A DNA stretch of 64,000 bases from Symsagittifera roscoffensis (lineage: Eukaryota; Xenacoelomorpha; Acoela; Convolutidae). A program made the position numbers and the translations under genes. This document shows, one piece after another, positions 1-12,304 of this stretch. The notes under the pieces were generated by a model. That model did not search any database and was not told where the DNA came from. It worked only from the letters and a program-made list of their open reading frames with translations. The first letter of the stretch is position 1. The number at the start of each line of letters is the position of its first letter. Location of the stretch: positions 34,820,369 to 34,884,368 of the forward strand of contig NC_087064.1 in NCBI RefSeq assembly GCF_963678635.1. Direction: 5' to 3'.

Positions 1-168
1 AAGACTATCTCTCTCTCTATCGCTCTTTGAACTAATTGCAGTTCAATTAGTGTATCTTAATTTAATTCGGCTATATTTACTATCTTTTCAAATTGTGGCA
101 GTATGTATGCATGGCTTTGCGAGTTTTTCAAAATAACAGAATGGTTTAAATATACATTAAAACCGTTC
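1..168. other. Non-coding left edge
   Basis: I see no coding signal here. A CT dinucleotide run lies at the very start and a short inverted repeat (CTAATTG/CAATTAG) at 32-50. The stretch ends where a solo LTR begins. Confidence 0.4.
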
Positions 169-575
169 TGGAACCAGATCTAAACTAGTATTTATCATTG
201 GTTATTATTATGATATTTTATCTCTATAAAATTTTAAATACTAACCAATCAAACTCCATCAAACTAACAACCCACTTATTTGTAAGTGTTGAAACTACTT
301 GTAGTTTCAACACCAGAGCAATTTGAATTAAACTTAGAATACAGTTGTTCTCATTCTGGAACTAACTCGCATAAGCCAGTATACTCTAGATCTATTGAGC
401 CTAGCAGAGACTAGTTAAACACCCTGAGACTAGTAGATATAAGAGTAATTTTAGGATCGGTATTAGACTAAGAAGTTGCACGAATCTATCCGGCCGAAAT
501 TGAGATAGCGTGACGAGCAGACGGTGTACCTTACCTGAAATTACTCTATGTGTATAGTATTGAATACATAACTCA
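169..575 (+). mobile_element. Diverged solo LTR related to the 18.9-kb element
   Basis: The sequence opens TGGAACC and closes AACTCA, like the LTRs at 24,236 and 42,685. It aligns with them along its whole length, with many substitutions and small indels. The same landmarks appear in the same order: the CCCACTTATTTGTAAGTG block, a tetraloop hairpin, TCTATTGAGCCTAGCAGAGA, and GGCCGAAA near the 3' end. No internal retrotransposon sequence follows, so it is best read as a solo LTR left by LTR-LTR recombination, from an older relative of the intact element. Flanks are GTTC and GTTG, at best an imperfect target duplication. Confidence 0.85.
286..313 (+). promoter_or_regulatory. LTR hairpin with CUUG tetraloop (diverged copy)
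   Basis: This is a perfect 12-bp stem closed by CTTG. Compared with the hairpins at 24,351 and 42,800, two base pairs have changed on both sides (T-A here, C-G there; C-G here, T-A there). One further pair is A-T here and G-T there. Such covariation suggests selection on RNA folding. The upstream CACTTA/TAAGTG inverted repeat shares three bases with the stem, so two alternative folds are possible. Confidence 0.7.
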
Positions 576-940
576 GTTGTGCTGTTGATAATTTTGACTC
601 TTCAGTAGTGTGATCTTGTATGCAATTGCTAGAGATTCAACCGAGATTAGCTAGTGATTTTTGCTGATGCCATTTTTACATAAAACGTTCTTTAACTTCC
701 AGTTATTATCAAGTTATATAGGCAAAAAAGATACCCAACTTTTTTTACTTGATTATTTTTCGGAAAACCTGTGTCGGCTACTTGTAATTTTTCAAAATAT
801 GGAATGGATTTCGTTTGACTTTTTCCAAATTTCCGAAAATTGAGAAATCTCGTATCGAAAGCGTAAAATAGCCAGAAATAACAAGTAAACTAGATCCATG
901 TGATTTCGAATTCAGCAACTTTGATAGATAAAAATAGGTT
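576..940. other. Spacer without recognised feature
   Basis: This is AT-rich sequence between the solo LTR and the next repeat. Short open frames on both strands have no recognisable domain, so I treat them as chance. Confidence 0.4.
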
Positions 941-1470
941 TTTGTTCCGACTTTCGATACAAAAGTAACGGAATATTTGTGCTCGGGGTGGGTTTTTTTT
1001 TCTTCAGACAACTTTCGAATTTTTAACTAGCTATTTTTGACGGAATTATTTTATATCATTCAAACGTTATTGTCCTTAGCTTAAATCTGAAAAGATATTT
1101 AACCTGTGATCATTTTTTGTTAAGTTATGGGGGTTTAAAGATTGGCATTTTGGCCAACTTGGGACAATTAACGCGCGATATATTTCGTGCTATTAACGCG
1201 TAAGCGGAGATTTAATCCGTCCTAGAAATCGTTCCAAATTGGTTAATGGAAGCTTATTTGCCATAATTGATTTGTTACTAGAAACAAAATTTATAACTTT
1301 GTACTTTATATGGCGTGTGGGGGGATGATTTTCTCACATTTTTCAAACAATTTTTTTAGGTTTTGTTTTCTTTTTTTTATATATTTATATTTTCATGTTT
1401 TTACTGCTTCATAGACATTAAAAAGCAGTCGGAAAATTCAGGGCTTTTCCCTGATACGAGCAGTCTTGTT
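941..1470 (+). repeat. Hairpin-ended dispersed repeat (Helentron/HINE-like), copy 1
   Basis: This is one of at least five fairly complete copies in the window (others at 10,368, 15,747, 20,919 and 43,605). The 5' end reads GTTCCGACTTTCG and can fold with CGAAAG/CGGAA just downstream. Near the 3' end AGTCGGAA repeats the 5' end in inverted orientation, followed by a terminal hairpin CAGGGC/CCCTG and ACGAGCAG. A diverged second 5' end (TTTGTTCCCGATTTTGAAG) follows directly, so copies sit head to tail. Subterminal inverted repeats, a 3' hairpin and head-to-tail arrays resemble Helentron-associated non-autonomous elements. That class assignment is inference. Confidence 0.6.
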
Positions 1471-1559
1471 GTTTTTGTTCCCGATTTTGAAGAAAGTGAG
1501 GAAAATATATGCTGGGGGTAGTTTTTTATTCGGACCGACTTGCAAAAAGTTGACTGCAT

Positions 1560-3425
1560 ATGACCTTCAATTCAAATGGAAGCCGTTGTTGAACCAAATG
1601 AGGAGGTACAACTAGACTTCGCCGGGCCCTCCGGGACGAATAAAAACAAAGACGTGTACGTTTTGGTTGCGATAGATAAATGGTCAAAGTTCCCAACTGC
1701 ACAAACTAATATCAAATACAACGGCAGATGTAGCAATAAAATTTATGCAAAAAAAAACATATCAAACAACGGGGTACCCAGAAAGTTAAGGTCCGGTCAA
1801 GCACAATTATTTAGAGAAAAAAAATTTTGGATTCTTTGCAAATATAACAACTAAAACTTCTTTTCGCCCCGGTAGATGACCACAAATCCAGAAGGGTTGT
1901 GATGCGCCTAGTTCTCCTCTTATAAATTAGCATCGGATGTCGCAAAATCATAATAATAATAGGAATAACACCACACAAAACTACTAAAATTTCTTCATTT
2001 GAGGCCTATATGTGACGCACACCTAAAACACCATTATCAAACATAGCAAAAATTAGTTCAACAAAAAATTTAAGCTGAGATAACGCAAAACACACCTGTT
2101 TAGATCGGAAAAACTGAATCGACCTCCTTTGACGTCAGAAATCAAGCTCGACCTCCAAGGTTGGTCTGAGAGTGAAGTCATGATAAAACGACGGCCCATG
2201 GAGAATCTCCCGACAAAAGCGACCCTAAAGGACGGAGAATCCTCCACAAAAACACAAAGTATTACTGTTTTAAGAACCGAACATTCTCTATATAAAGAAA
2301 AGGAGGCCTTTAATTTAAGATAGATAATAATACAAAAACATGTGGACAAAAATTTTAAGGAACGCATAAAACAAAATAGCTAGAATAACGATCCGATTCG
2401 CAACAAAAGTACAAAACAATATACGGTAAAATATTAACATACACTCCGTACACGGCTTGGGTACAAACTCGGGGAAAACAACGGTTGCGCTTTTGTACCA
2501 AACCCAAAAATTCATGGACCCTGTAGTCCTTCACGACTTAGTGATTATGTTGCATACAAAATGGCTAGCATACAAAGAACGAGCTCATTCATGCTTGCGT
2601 TTTTTAGAACTTGAGCAGCCAAACGCGCCACAATACGAAATTATTCTATAGGAAGAGAAAAGCAGTAGCAAACCCGAAAAAATACGGAGGCAGCAGAAAA
2701 AAAAGGCAAAAACACAAACTGGAAAGTGGACGGTCGGAAAGTCAAGCCCCAGACAAGCAAGGGGAATGACATTCATAGAAACAGATAGGAAAGATACGAA
2801 GAAACCGGATCCTTCAGGTGAAGGGCGGTCCTCTACAGCTTCCGAAAACATAGCACCCTCTTCCAAACGACTAGATGTAAAGAAAACACCTCCTCAGCCC
2901 GCAAATACACAGCCGACGATAGAGTCCACAAGAACGCGACGAGCAACACTAACCACTGCGCTGGGAAACCACGGAATTTTTCTATAGCGTCTCTAAATCG
3001 AACATCAAGAGCCTGATCCATGAAATCGGATTTCAGAAGGATTCAGCGGAATTTTGAGGTGCATGAAATTCCTCGAAACGATTAAACCAAAAACAAAGGA
3101 CAACGACAACATCAGCGTCAAAGACCTGGTATCCCCATTAGAGAGCCCAAGAAACGCGAAACAGCCAACTAATAAGGACAACGAAGACACAGGTCAAGAG
3201 GAGGCAAACATAACGGAAGAAAACAAGAAAATCTTTGAAGAGGAGGAGGCTAAAACAGCATCAACACAAGAAAAAGGACAACTCAACACAACCAAAACAG
3301 TCGGATCAGAGGGAAAAAGTATAAGAGAGAAACAACAAGTCACACGCGGACTATAAAACTCATGTCCCACAGGGCTCATAAAACTCGATTATAGTCCTAC
3401 AGGGACGTAAAAACTCAACAATTTT
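1560..3425 (+). pseudogene. Ty3/Gypsy pol remnant (integrase core)
   Basis: The open stretch 1576-1854 has the Gypsy integrase signature VQLDFAGP, then YVLVAIDKWSKFPTAQ, an ISNNGVPRKLRS block and FREKKFWILC. The first catalytic Asp lies in LDFAGP. The second is damaged: GQAQ stands where the family has DQAQ. Translation continues in another frame at about 1853-1927 (KLLFAPVDDH) before a stop, so the gene is frameshifted. Further downstream, 2129-3356 holds short charged open stretches in different frames, plausibly decayed pol C-terminus or env, with no domain I can name. The fragment leads into a polypurine tract and LTR, giving its orientation. It lies 3' of the NRF-like gene. Confidence 0.75.
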
Positions 3426-3438
3426 AAAGAGAGGGGAA
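3426..3438 (+). promoter_or_regulatory. Polypurine tract of the Gypsy fragment
   Basis: AAAGAGAGGGGAA stands immediately before TGTCATCC. This is the standard layout of the plus-strand primer followed by the 3' LTR. Confidence 0.65.
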
Positions 3439-3738
3439 TGTCATCCGACCGGATTGACGTAGATTAATATGTTGTATTTATACGTATATACTTATTATTC
3501 GGAGGCCAAACAGATGGCCTTGATCGTTATGGACAAAATGTATCAGTGAGCCTAACCGGTCAGTTGTCTTGAATTAAGTATTGTTCAGTTATCTTTCCTA
3601 GACATAACCAAGTATTCAGTTATATAGCCAATCCGTTCGGATTCTAGAACAGGTCATGCACAACCATATGACAGCTGTTTTTAGGATGCAAACACATTTG
3701 CAGAAATGTATGTTTCACTTATATAAACGATTTCAATC
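3439..3738 (+). mobile_element. 3' LTR of the Gypsy fragment, end not defined
   Basis: The LTR starts TGTCATCC right after the polypurine tract and has a TATA-like TATTTATACGTATATA at about 3476-3491. No second copy exists in the window, so its 3' boundary cannot be fixed. The listed end is just where the NRF-like gene sequence resumes. Confidence 0.4.
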
Positions 3739-3801
3739 CTAGCCTTGTGAATCATGGGTTTTAATCATGTTGATCTCGAGTATAGTTTCAAATAGACTCA
3801 C

Positions 3802-5880
3802 ACTGTCAGCAGCAGGCACTTTGTTGATTCCAGACCCCAGCAGAACAATTAGAGTGCTGATGGCGACTGTCGTAGAGATGGCAGCGACTCCGAACAATCT
3901 CTTCTGCTTGGCCAGTATCACAAACAAGGGAGATATGATGTAGAACTGGATGTCATTGGACACGTACCAACTCCAGCCTAAAATTGTAGACGAGTAACCT
4001 CAGCTTTATTTCTAATTTCGTGAGCTTTCAGATTTAAATTGATTTAGCTATCTGTTTTTGAGTTTTGCAAAAACGGAACTAGAACAAAGTTTTGTTAACT
4101 TTATCCCTGTTCTTTGGAACACTTACCAAGGCAGGCAATGTTAGGGTTGGCAATCAAGTTGTTGTAGAAAAACGCGGTCGAGATCCAGTTTGATCCCTTG
4201 CACGAGGCTGCAAGAGAGGTGTTGGGGTCATTGTTCTGGAAGAAAGGACTGTAAAACAGGGGGGCCAGATTAGCGTAGATCCCAGCAACGAAGAGAATCG
4301 TCAGCAGAAGAGTTGGCCACAGTCGAATCAGGCGATGCACGTAAAACATAAACCAGAAAAATCCCTGTGGCTTATTCGAACTCTTCAGCTTATCCAGGGA
4401 CCTCAAGGCTCCTAGCATGACCAGACATGCACCCATAACGAAAAAAGTATCGACAGATGAGAACCCGTTTGCGATTGTCTGGAACAACATGTTCTTGCTC
4501 CTGCCGATGACGTAGGCGATATTATCGACAGCTGCGAGCCAGAGAAGCAACAGGTGAGCGATGATGACCCATCCCAAACTCATAACTCGCATCCCGTTCA
4601 ACACCGCCAGCTGGTCCGGGTTGGGTACCTTCGGCGTTTCTAAAAGAGATCAATCGGTTTCATGGAAACTTTTTCGCCAGACATTAATCAAATACATGAC
4701 TCAGCAAAAAGGATCGCATGCTTCTGATGATCCTGCTTTCTTGTTTTTTTTGCTGAAATTTTTGTCTCAGAAAAAAATTTGAGTAAATTTTGAAAAAATT
4801 TGTCAATCATTCTGAATTTTGAGCTCTATCGAACCCCAGGAAGTCAAAAATCTTCCAAGTGTCGCAAAAGATAGCTCTAAGTCTACCCAATATTTTGCAG
4901 AAATTGGCGTAGAAATCGAAGCACATGAGGATTCTGATTGCGAGAGGTTCTCTCGGCTGCTGTTGTTTTTTCGGGGCTTCGTCGCCAGCCTCCTCTTGAA
5001 CAGTGAGTGGTGCCAAGTCGGATGTCGCTCGGTATTCTTCCTGCAGCTTCTCGTATTTTGCTGAAAACATTCCCTAAAACTGTTCTTGCCATAGTGCGTC
5101 AAATGAATTATTTTGAATGGCTCAAAAGACACAAAACTCTTCAGTGCTTGATGTCCCTTAAAAGTAATAAAACTAGCTGAATACTGTTATTTCAAAATTA
5201 ACATGTAGTCTTTTAACTTAATTGTTTTGCATATTTTGAGTGTAACCTTTGGCTCTCAAGTAGGTTCCTCTAAGTGTTGCGCAGAACACTGCTGATAGAA
5301 TTAGGCTGTAGACCACTACTGCAATTACGAAACCAGCATCTGCGTTGAATTTATTCCTAGCCAGGATATACCTCTCGCCGTCTCCAAAAATAGAAGACAC
5401 CTCTTCGGCCGAGCACGAAGACGGATTACACATTCCCAGATTGAACCCATTGAAATTCACGATGAAATTTTCAGTGTCTGGAAAGGGTCTAACCGTTAAG
5501 CCAGTGAGTCCAGTCTTTGCATTGTAACATTCCTCCGATTGTCCTGGGAAAAGCCTGTTACCTTCAAGGATTCCAGTTCCAGGCACTGGATAGGAATCCC
5601 AGAACTTGAAAACTTCCCCTGGCGAGTAGCTGAGAATGACCTGCCAATCATCGTAACACTGGCTGGCGTTATTAAGCTCTCGGATGTTTTCAAACACTTC
5701 CGGGTACGACTGCAAAAAGAGAGACAAGTCATGCAGATGTTCTGGCAATGATCGGTCCGAAAGGTTTTTGGCAGATGCTTCTTGAGCTTTTTCTCTCAAT
5801 ATTCGCACATACTTTTCGAAGCATAAGCTGGGCGAAAAAAGAGCAAGCAGTAATGGTGCGATGCAAATTCGAGAGAACAT
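3802..5880 (-). CDS. NRF-6-like membrane acyltransferase, 5' four exons only
   Basis: There are four exons, all with GT-AG borders: 5880-5247, 5060-4887, 4639-4127 and 3977-3802. They sum to 1,497 nt (499 codons) with consistent phases. Exon 1 starts with a signal peptide (MFSRICIAPLLLALFSPSLC) and carries the NRF domain: NNASQCYDDW, FKFWDSYPVPGTG and paired cysteines CYNA, CNPSSC. A membrane segment follows (FVIAVVVYSLILSAVF). Exon 3 opens the acyltransferase-3 domain with LNGMRVMSLGWVIIAH, SSVDTFFVMG and YVHRLIRLWP. Exon 4 has GWSWYVSNDIQFYIISPL. The family acts in ER or plasma-membrane lipid handling. Proteins of this type are usually 650-750 residues, so 150-250 C-terminal residues are missing. 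The last donor (AGT|GTGAGT) points left into transposon DNA. Either a long TE-filled intron follows or the gene is truncated. Exon borders are my inference. Confidence 0.85.
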
Positions 5881-6246
5881 TTCAAAACAATTTATTATGG
5901 GTCGAGTTAAGCCAACTAACGGTAAACAAACACGACCATATAGGAATAAAATGATCGCTTCAACTGTTCAATCAACATTTCAAACACCCGTGGAATATTT
6001 TGTCCTAATTACATTCAAATAAGGTCAAAACTCAAGAGCAAAGTTATATTGAAACTGATCTCATTATCAAAATTGAGAAATTCACCTACAAATAATAGAA
6101 AGAGTGTAATTAAAATAGATAATGGGGCTATGGCACAATCATTTATACATTTAGTTCAACAATCGATTGTTTGTGAAAACGCAGTTCAATTTTTAGAAAC
6201 TCAGTGCATTATTTTTTATTGTTCTCTAAGAAAACGGAATAATTGC
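5881..6246 (-). promoter_or_regulatory. Upstream region of the NRF-like gene
   Basis: This is the only space available for the promoter of the minus-strand NRF-like gene before the minisatellite begins. I see no clear TATA box or initiator. Short plus-strand open frames are taken as chance. Confidence 0.3.
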
Positions 6247-7625
6247 GGGGTCAGGTGCTCGATTTCTGTCTCGACTTTCTCGACCTAAAACTGGTATGTC
6301 TCGACTTTCTCGACCAAATTTTTGTATGTTTCAATTTTCTCGACCCAACAAAAAAGTGTTCGACTTTGTTCGACCAAGTTCAGATATGTTTCGACTTTCT
6401 CGACCAAAATTCGATATTTTTCGACTTTGTCGACCGACATTTAAAAAAATTTGTTTGTTCAACCCCGCATAGATATGTTTCGACTTTCTGGATCAAAAAT
6501 TGATATAGTTCGACTTTCTCTACTTTCTCAACCGACATTTAAAAAAAATTCGTTTCTTCGGTCCGGCATACATATGCTTCGACTTTCTCGACCAAAATTC
6601 GATATATTTCGACTTTCTCGACCGACCTTTTTAAAAACTTTGTTTGTTCAACCCCGCATAGATATGCATAGATATGTTTCCACTTTCTGGACCAAAATTC
6701 GATATTCAAAGTTCGATATTCATGATTCGACTTTCTCGATTTTGTCGACCGACAATTTATTTCAAAATTGAAACTTTGTTTGTTCGACCCCGTATAGATA
6801 CGTTTCGACTTCTCGACCAAAAATCAATATGTTTCGACTTTCTCGACTTTCTCAATTGACCTTTTTAAAAATTTTATTTGTTCAACCCCGTATAGATATG
6901 TTTCGACCTTCTGGACCAAAAGTCGATTTGATTCATGATCCGACTTTCTCGATTTTATCGACCGACACTTTATTTTGAAAATGAAACTTTGTTTGTTCGA
7001 CCCCGTATAGATACGTTTCGATTTTCTCGACCAAAATTCAATATAATTCGACTTTATCGACTGACATTTAAAAAAAAATTGTCTATTTAAACCCGCATAG
7101 ATATGTTTCGACTTTCTGGATCAAAAATTGATATAGTTCGACTTTCTCTACTTTCTCAACCGACATTTAAAAAAAATTCGTTTCTTCGGTCCGGCATACA
7201 TATGCTTCGACTTTCTCGACCAAAATTCGATATATTTCGACTTTCTCGACCGACCTTTTTAAAAACTTTGTTTGTTCAACCCCGCATAGATATGTTTCGA
7301 CCTTCTGGACCAAAATTCGATATGATTCATGATTCGATTTTCTCGATTTTGTCGACCGACAGTTTATTTAAAAATTGAAACTTTGTTTGTTCGACCCCGC
7401 ATAGGTATGTTTCGACTCTCTCGATTAAAATTCGATATGTTCCTTTTTTCTCAACCGGCAACTTTCAAAAATTGAAACTTTGTTTATTCGACCCCACATA
7501 GATATGTTTCGACTTTCTCGACCAAAAATTGATTCTACTTTCTAGATGGAAATCTGTCTACTTTCTCGTCCGACAGTTTTTAAACATTTTAAAGTTTGTG
7601 TTTTCGATCCTGCATAGATGCTTCG
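6247..7625 (+). repeat. TCGAC-rich minisatellite with 628-bp higher-order duplication
   Basis: Degenerate units of about 85-105 bp combine TTTGTTCGACCCCGCATAGA, TATGTTTCGACTTTCTCGAC and an A-rich tail. The block at about 6465-6670 recurs almost unchanged at about 7093-7298, giving a 628-bp higher-order period. Frames stay open for up to ~100 codons because the units lack stops. The encoded peptides merely repeat (FRLSRPKFDI) and look like by-products. Confidence 0.85.
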
Positions 7626-8064
7626 GTCTTTCTGCCGTTAAAATTTCAGCATCAAAATATCCTAGCATTCCTAAACTCACGTTAATCTTTTAGCGAGCGT
7701 TTCTTAGCAATCTTTCAATCAGGAAAGTCTAGTGGTGAGCTTGCCCCTTCTGTGACCACGAAAGTCTATGGATGGCTCCCTGAGGGAAAAAGTTTTGGGA
7801 ATTAATCTTACTTAAAAAAACGCCCCGGGCATATATATTCCTTACGTTCTTCGAAAGTCGGAACAATTACAAATCACAATCAACTCCGATAGTTAAATTG
7901 CGATCAGAACGAACAGCTTCAAATCACAAATTTGACTATATAAGGGAGTTGTTTCAGCGTATTTACTCACCCTGACTCCATTAACAGGTTATTTACCATA
8001 ACCAAAAATAAATTGATTTGAGTATCACATAAATCTCAAAAATGTAGTGATTTTCAAATTAGTG
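7626..8064. other. Spacer with repeat scraps
   Basis: No gene is visible. A scrap at about 7840-7885 (TTACGTTCTTCGAAAGTCGGAACAA) is the reversed 5' end of the dispersed hairpin repeat. Confidence 0.4.
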
Positions 8065-8580
8065 ATTTTCAACTTTTGTTCCGACTTGCGAAGAAAACAG
8101 AAAATTTATGCTTGAGTGGCTTTTTGTTCAGTCAATTTTTGGAGAAGGAAATAAAAACTTTTAACCAATTTTCTATACGCCATTGAAGATCATATGAAAT
8201 CAAATGTAAAGAGATATTTTAACTCCGATCATTTTTTGCAAAGTAAAATGGGAGTTTGAAAATCGCCTTTTTGACCATGCTCTTGACTTTTTTATGACGC
8301 TTTGAAAAACTTATTCAAAGTGCTGAAAGCATAACACGAATTATTTTTGGTGAATTAACCCGCACAACAAAATCGCTCCAAACTGAATTGACACTAGCTA
8401 GCTAAATTGATCGGTCGTATTAATTTCGTAACTTGAATTTTCACACTTGACCTTTGATATTGTTCAAAATCGATAGTTTTTTATTAAAGTTTTTCCGAAA
8501 TCTTATTCAATATGAATTAAGAGCAGTCGGAACATTCAGGGCCTTGTTTTTTATAGGAGCAGTTTTGTTTCTATAAAAAC
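8065..8580 (+). repeat. Old copy of the hairpin-ended dispersed repeat
   Basis: The stretch starts TTTTGTTCCGACTTG and ends GCAGTCGGAACATTCAGGGC then GGAGCAGTTTTGTTT. The GATCATTTTTTGCAAAG block and the 'AAATCGCTCC' region match the family in order. It is much more diverged than the copy at 941 and its terminal hairpin is broken. Confidence 0.5.
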
Positions 8581-9504
8581 TTATTGCTCGCCATGGCAAA
8601 AAAAAATCAACCCATTGCTGCGCAAAGTAGCACAACACAGTCTAAAAAACGATATCTTTGCCGAAAATAGTTTGAAAAATCTTTGCTTTCCTTTGATTTA
8701 TCACTCGACCCCAACTGAATTGTTTTGTAAAACATGGACTTGCGCCAAAAAAAATACAGACCCCAATGCAATTTTTTTTCTTCATTTCCGCCCAAAAATG
8801 ATATTGATATAACTTCCATGCATGGAAAAAATAGCCAATCATACAAATTCTATACTATCCCATAATGCATAAAATAGCATGAAAGGCTAATGACTAGTAT
8901 TTTTTACTCAGGGAGAGCGCATCTTTAGCATTTTTTCTTACACCAGCAATGAAATTTGCCAGTTTTTCTTATTTTTACTTACAATCTTTCACAGACAGAG
9001 ACACTGGTTATTCAAAAATTTTCACAATCATGCGTGTAATACGCAGGTAAGCTGCAAAAATGTTTCTGATGTAGTTTTTATGAATTTAAAAAGGTATAAT
9101 TATTATGCAATCCTAGGGCATGTTGACAAATAACAAACGAAAATGAATTAGAAAAAATGCTGCAACTGCTTTTTAAGGCTTAAAATGTTTTTAAGGTAAA
9201 AATGAAAATTTGTCACTGACGATACGCCAATATTTATTCCATGATACAAGAAAGTGTCTTCAAAATTCTTTTACAGCAAATTCATCAAATCTATGAAACT
9301 TGTATTACTCACCGTTTTTTCTTAAAGTAAACACGTAAATGTATGAATAGCGTTTTTAGTTTATTGTAAGCCCTGGACTTTGTTTATCAGAACCAAAAAT
9401 TAGCAAGACTGTTCGTACTTTTTAATGTCTATGAAGCAGTGATCTCTTTAAAAAATTGATGAGTTTTTCGAAAACAAAAGTTAAAAAAAATTGAGTTTAT
9501 TTTA

Positions 9505-9857
9505 ATCATCACCCCACACGCAATGTGATGCACAAAGTGATAGATTTTGTTCCCAGTAACGTAGAAATTATGAGAAATAGACTGTTTCAACCAATTAAGA
9601 ACGGTTATAATATTAAAGAAGTCGCGCGTGAATTGTCTCAAACTGGCAATATTGGCAATCTTTAAACCCAATTTCAAATTTCATTAAAAAAGATCACAAG
9701 TAACATATCTGTTTAAATTTGAGCTCAAGATTACAATATTTTTGTCTGTTATAAAAAAATTCCGTCAAAAATTTTAGTTAAAAATTTGTCTGGAGAAAAA
9801 AAACCACCCCGAGCACAAACATTCCGTTACTTTCGTTGCCAAAGTCGAAACAATAAA
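9505..9857 (-). repeat. Diverged dispersed-repeat copy inside unit A
   Basis: Reversed family blocks are recognisable in order: CACCCCACACG, AATTAAGAACGGTT, CAAACTGGCAATATTGG, AAAGATCACAAG and the 5' end CCGAGCACAAACATTCCG. Homologues lie at about 14,880-15,235 in unit B and 20,050-20,405 in unit C. Confidence 0.5.
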
Positions 9858-10367
9858 AGCATAAAGTCCCATACATTTTCAAAACAATTTTTTAAGCTTA
9901 GAATTACAAAAACTGAGTTGTATTAGAGCAACGCTTTGAATGCCCTGACTTCTCGTTATTGTCTATGAGGTACGTTTTGATTGAGACTGATGAAATTTTC
10001 AAAAAAAAAGAAGAAATGAGATGTACTTAGAAAGAGTGATTAAAGTAAAGAGTAGGTATGATTGAAGTCTTATCTAGCAAAGTGTCTTTTGGACCAATTA
10101 GCTCGCCTCAATTCAATTTGGAACCGTTTTGGATATAGATTAATATACAGCTTACTCGATGTTAGGAAGAAATATATAAAAATTTAGTTGTTTCAAATGG
10201 GCGAATTTCAGAACCCAATAACGTTTCAATTTTTAAAAAAATCACAACTAAAATATCAATTATTTATGTGCACAGTATATCAATTTTGTTCAAATGATTT
10301 TGCCACTTCACTGTCAAACCGTCCTAGTTGAATATTTTAGCTTGAAAGTTTTCGATTATCAAAATAA

Positions 10368-10882
10368 AACAAGACTGGTCGTATCAAGGCAAAGCCCGGA
10401 ATGTTCCGACCGCCTTTTAAAGTCTACCGAACAGCAATGAAATGAAAAATTTAGATACGATAAAATGAAATGAATTTGTTTGAGATATTTTTCTGAACAA
10501 AATCCCCACACGTCATATAAAGTACAAAATGATGAGTACGCTCCTACTAACAAATCAGTTATGGCAAATAAGCTTGTTTCAATCAATTTGGATTAATTTA
10601 TCAGACGGAATAAATCAGCGCTTACGCGTTAATAGCGCGAAATACATTCCGCGTTAAATATCCCAAACTGGCCAAAATGGCTATCTTTAAACCCCCATAA
10701 TTTTACGAAAAATGATCACAAGTGTAATATCTTTTCAAATATAGGCTCAAGAAGACAATACTTTTTGAATGATATGAAATGTTCCGTCGATAATGGCTAG
10801 TTAAAAAATCGAAACTTGTCTGAAGAAAAAAAACCTCCGAGCACAATTATTCAGTTACATTTGTTACGAAAGTCGGAACAAA
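10368..10882 (-). repeat. Hairpin-ended dispersed repeat, copy in unit A
   Basis: The reversed 3' end CTGGTCGTATCAAGGC, then GGAATGTTCCGACCGCC, leads through the CGCTTACGCGTTAATAGCGC block to the 5' end ACGAAAGTCGGAACAAAG. A second 5' end (TTGAAAGTCGGAACAAAAC) follows near 10,930, again head to tail. Confidence 0.7.
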
Positions 10883-12304
10883 GATAAATATTTCGTCATT
10901 TAACATAGTACGTACATTCCGTTAATTTTGTTGAAAGTCGGAACAAAACACTTGATCAAATTGGTTAATTGCTCCGACTTAACTTACAGTAGAAGCAAGA
11001 GAATGTTTATGCAACTTGTCTTCTTGCTTCTCGGAAAAAGTTTTGACACAAAATAACTGCCTAGGACAAATTTTGTATTGCAGTTCATCAGGGTAGGTAG
11101 CGAAATTGAGCACGTTATTTACCTGTATTCAATTTATTTAAAAATATAAGAGTTTCAAAACTATTGAATTTTGATTTTGCTGCACTAATTATTTTTCTGA
11201 AGCTGCTAAAAACACGCCCACTAAAACAGTACAATTCAAGGCATCAAAATAAACAAAAAATGAGTCCGTTAGATATTACTCTGTTTATAGATAATAGCGG
11301 TAAAATTAACAGTCCGTTAGTCTTCCATAAAATTATTGAGTGGGGATCAATTAAAAACTTGATTAATACTACTTTCATTTAATAGCTTGAAGACTATCTG
11401 AAAGCTATATCTGACGGTAATGAAAACTTACACGAAGTGCTATCCCGTACATAAAATTGTTCCAAATGGAACTCAATTGGCCATTTCTTTAAAATGCGTC
11501 TCAGTTTTCCTTAATTGATGCTTGATAGAAGCAGCCCGGGTTGGAAAAAAAATGCTTATCATTCAATTTTAGACCATAAAAAAATCCCTACAACACAATT
11601 TCATACAAGTTTTATACATTAAATTGTATGACGAACATTTTTTGTTCAAACTTTTTTGATGCCAAAGTTGCTCTCATGTAACCAAAACTGGCTCTAATTT
11701 GTATTGTTTGAGTTTTGAACCAATTTTTAATAATTTTCTAAGAAAAATTTTGATTGAAAAAATGCTTATCATAGAATTTTCTTCAATGAAAATTGTATGA
11801 TAAGCATTTTTTCCATAGACTCCATAAATGAAATTCCGTGACCAGTATTTTTCTTGTATGGAAGTCACCCGGGAGACCACAATTTATAGTTTTTCCAATA
11901 AAATTTACTAAAAACTACTATCAATAATATCTTCAGGTAAAGGTGTTTTCATAGTAAAGCTGAATGGAATAAATTTCTCAGAAGTTTCCCAGAGTATGCA
12001 AAGAGAGGTTTGAAATTTTCGCTCTTGAACAAGTGAACCCGTTTTCGAATTAACGGAAACATAAGGCCCTGATTGAAAATATCTATTTTTTCTATGGCTT
12101 ATTTCTTGTATCAGAACTGCAATTGTTGTTTTCAGGGGAGCTATTGCAAATATTTGGATTGTGCAAAATATCCCAGCTACTCAAATCTTAATATAAACAC
12201 TAAAATTAATCGACAGAAGTCTGCTTCTTAAAATACTTTTTGGACTCAAGATGAATCAGAAGTTGAAACGTCTCTACTTGGAAATCTGATTAGTTCACAA
12301 TATT

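Noticed and set aside
4561-5092. Plus-strand and alternative minus-strand frames across the NRF-like exons
   Set aside because: They conflict with the exon phases, which join cleanly across all four exons, and have no domain content.
6451-7378. Frames of 90-106 codons in the minisatellite
   Set aside because: They repeat the satellite unit and lack any protein feature.
6247-7625. CRISPR-like periodic repeats
   Set aside because: Units are degenerate and contiguous with no unique spacers, and the DNA is eukaryotic.
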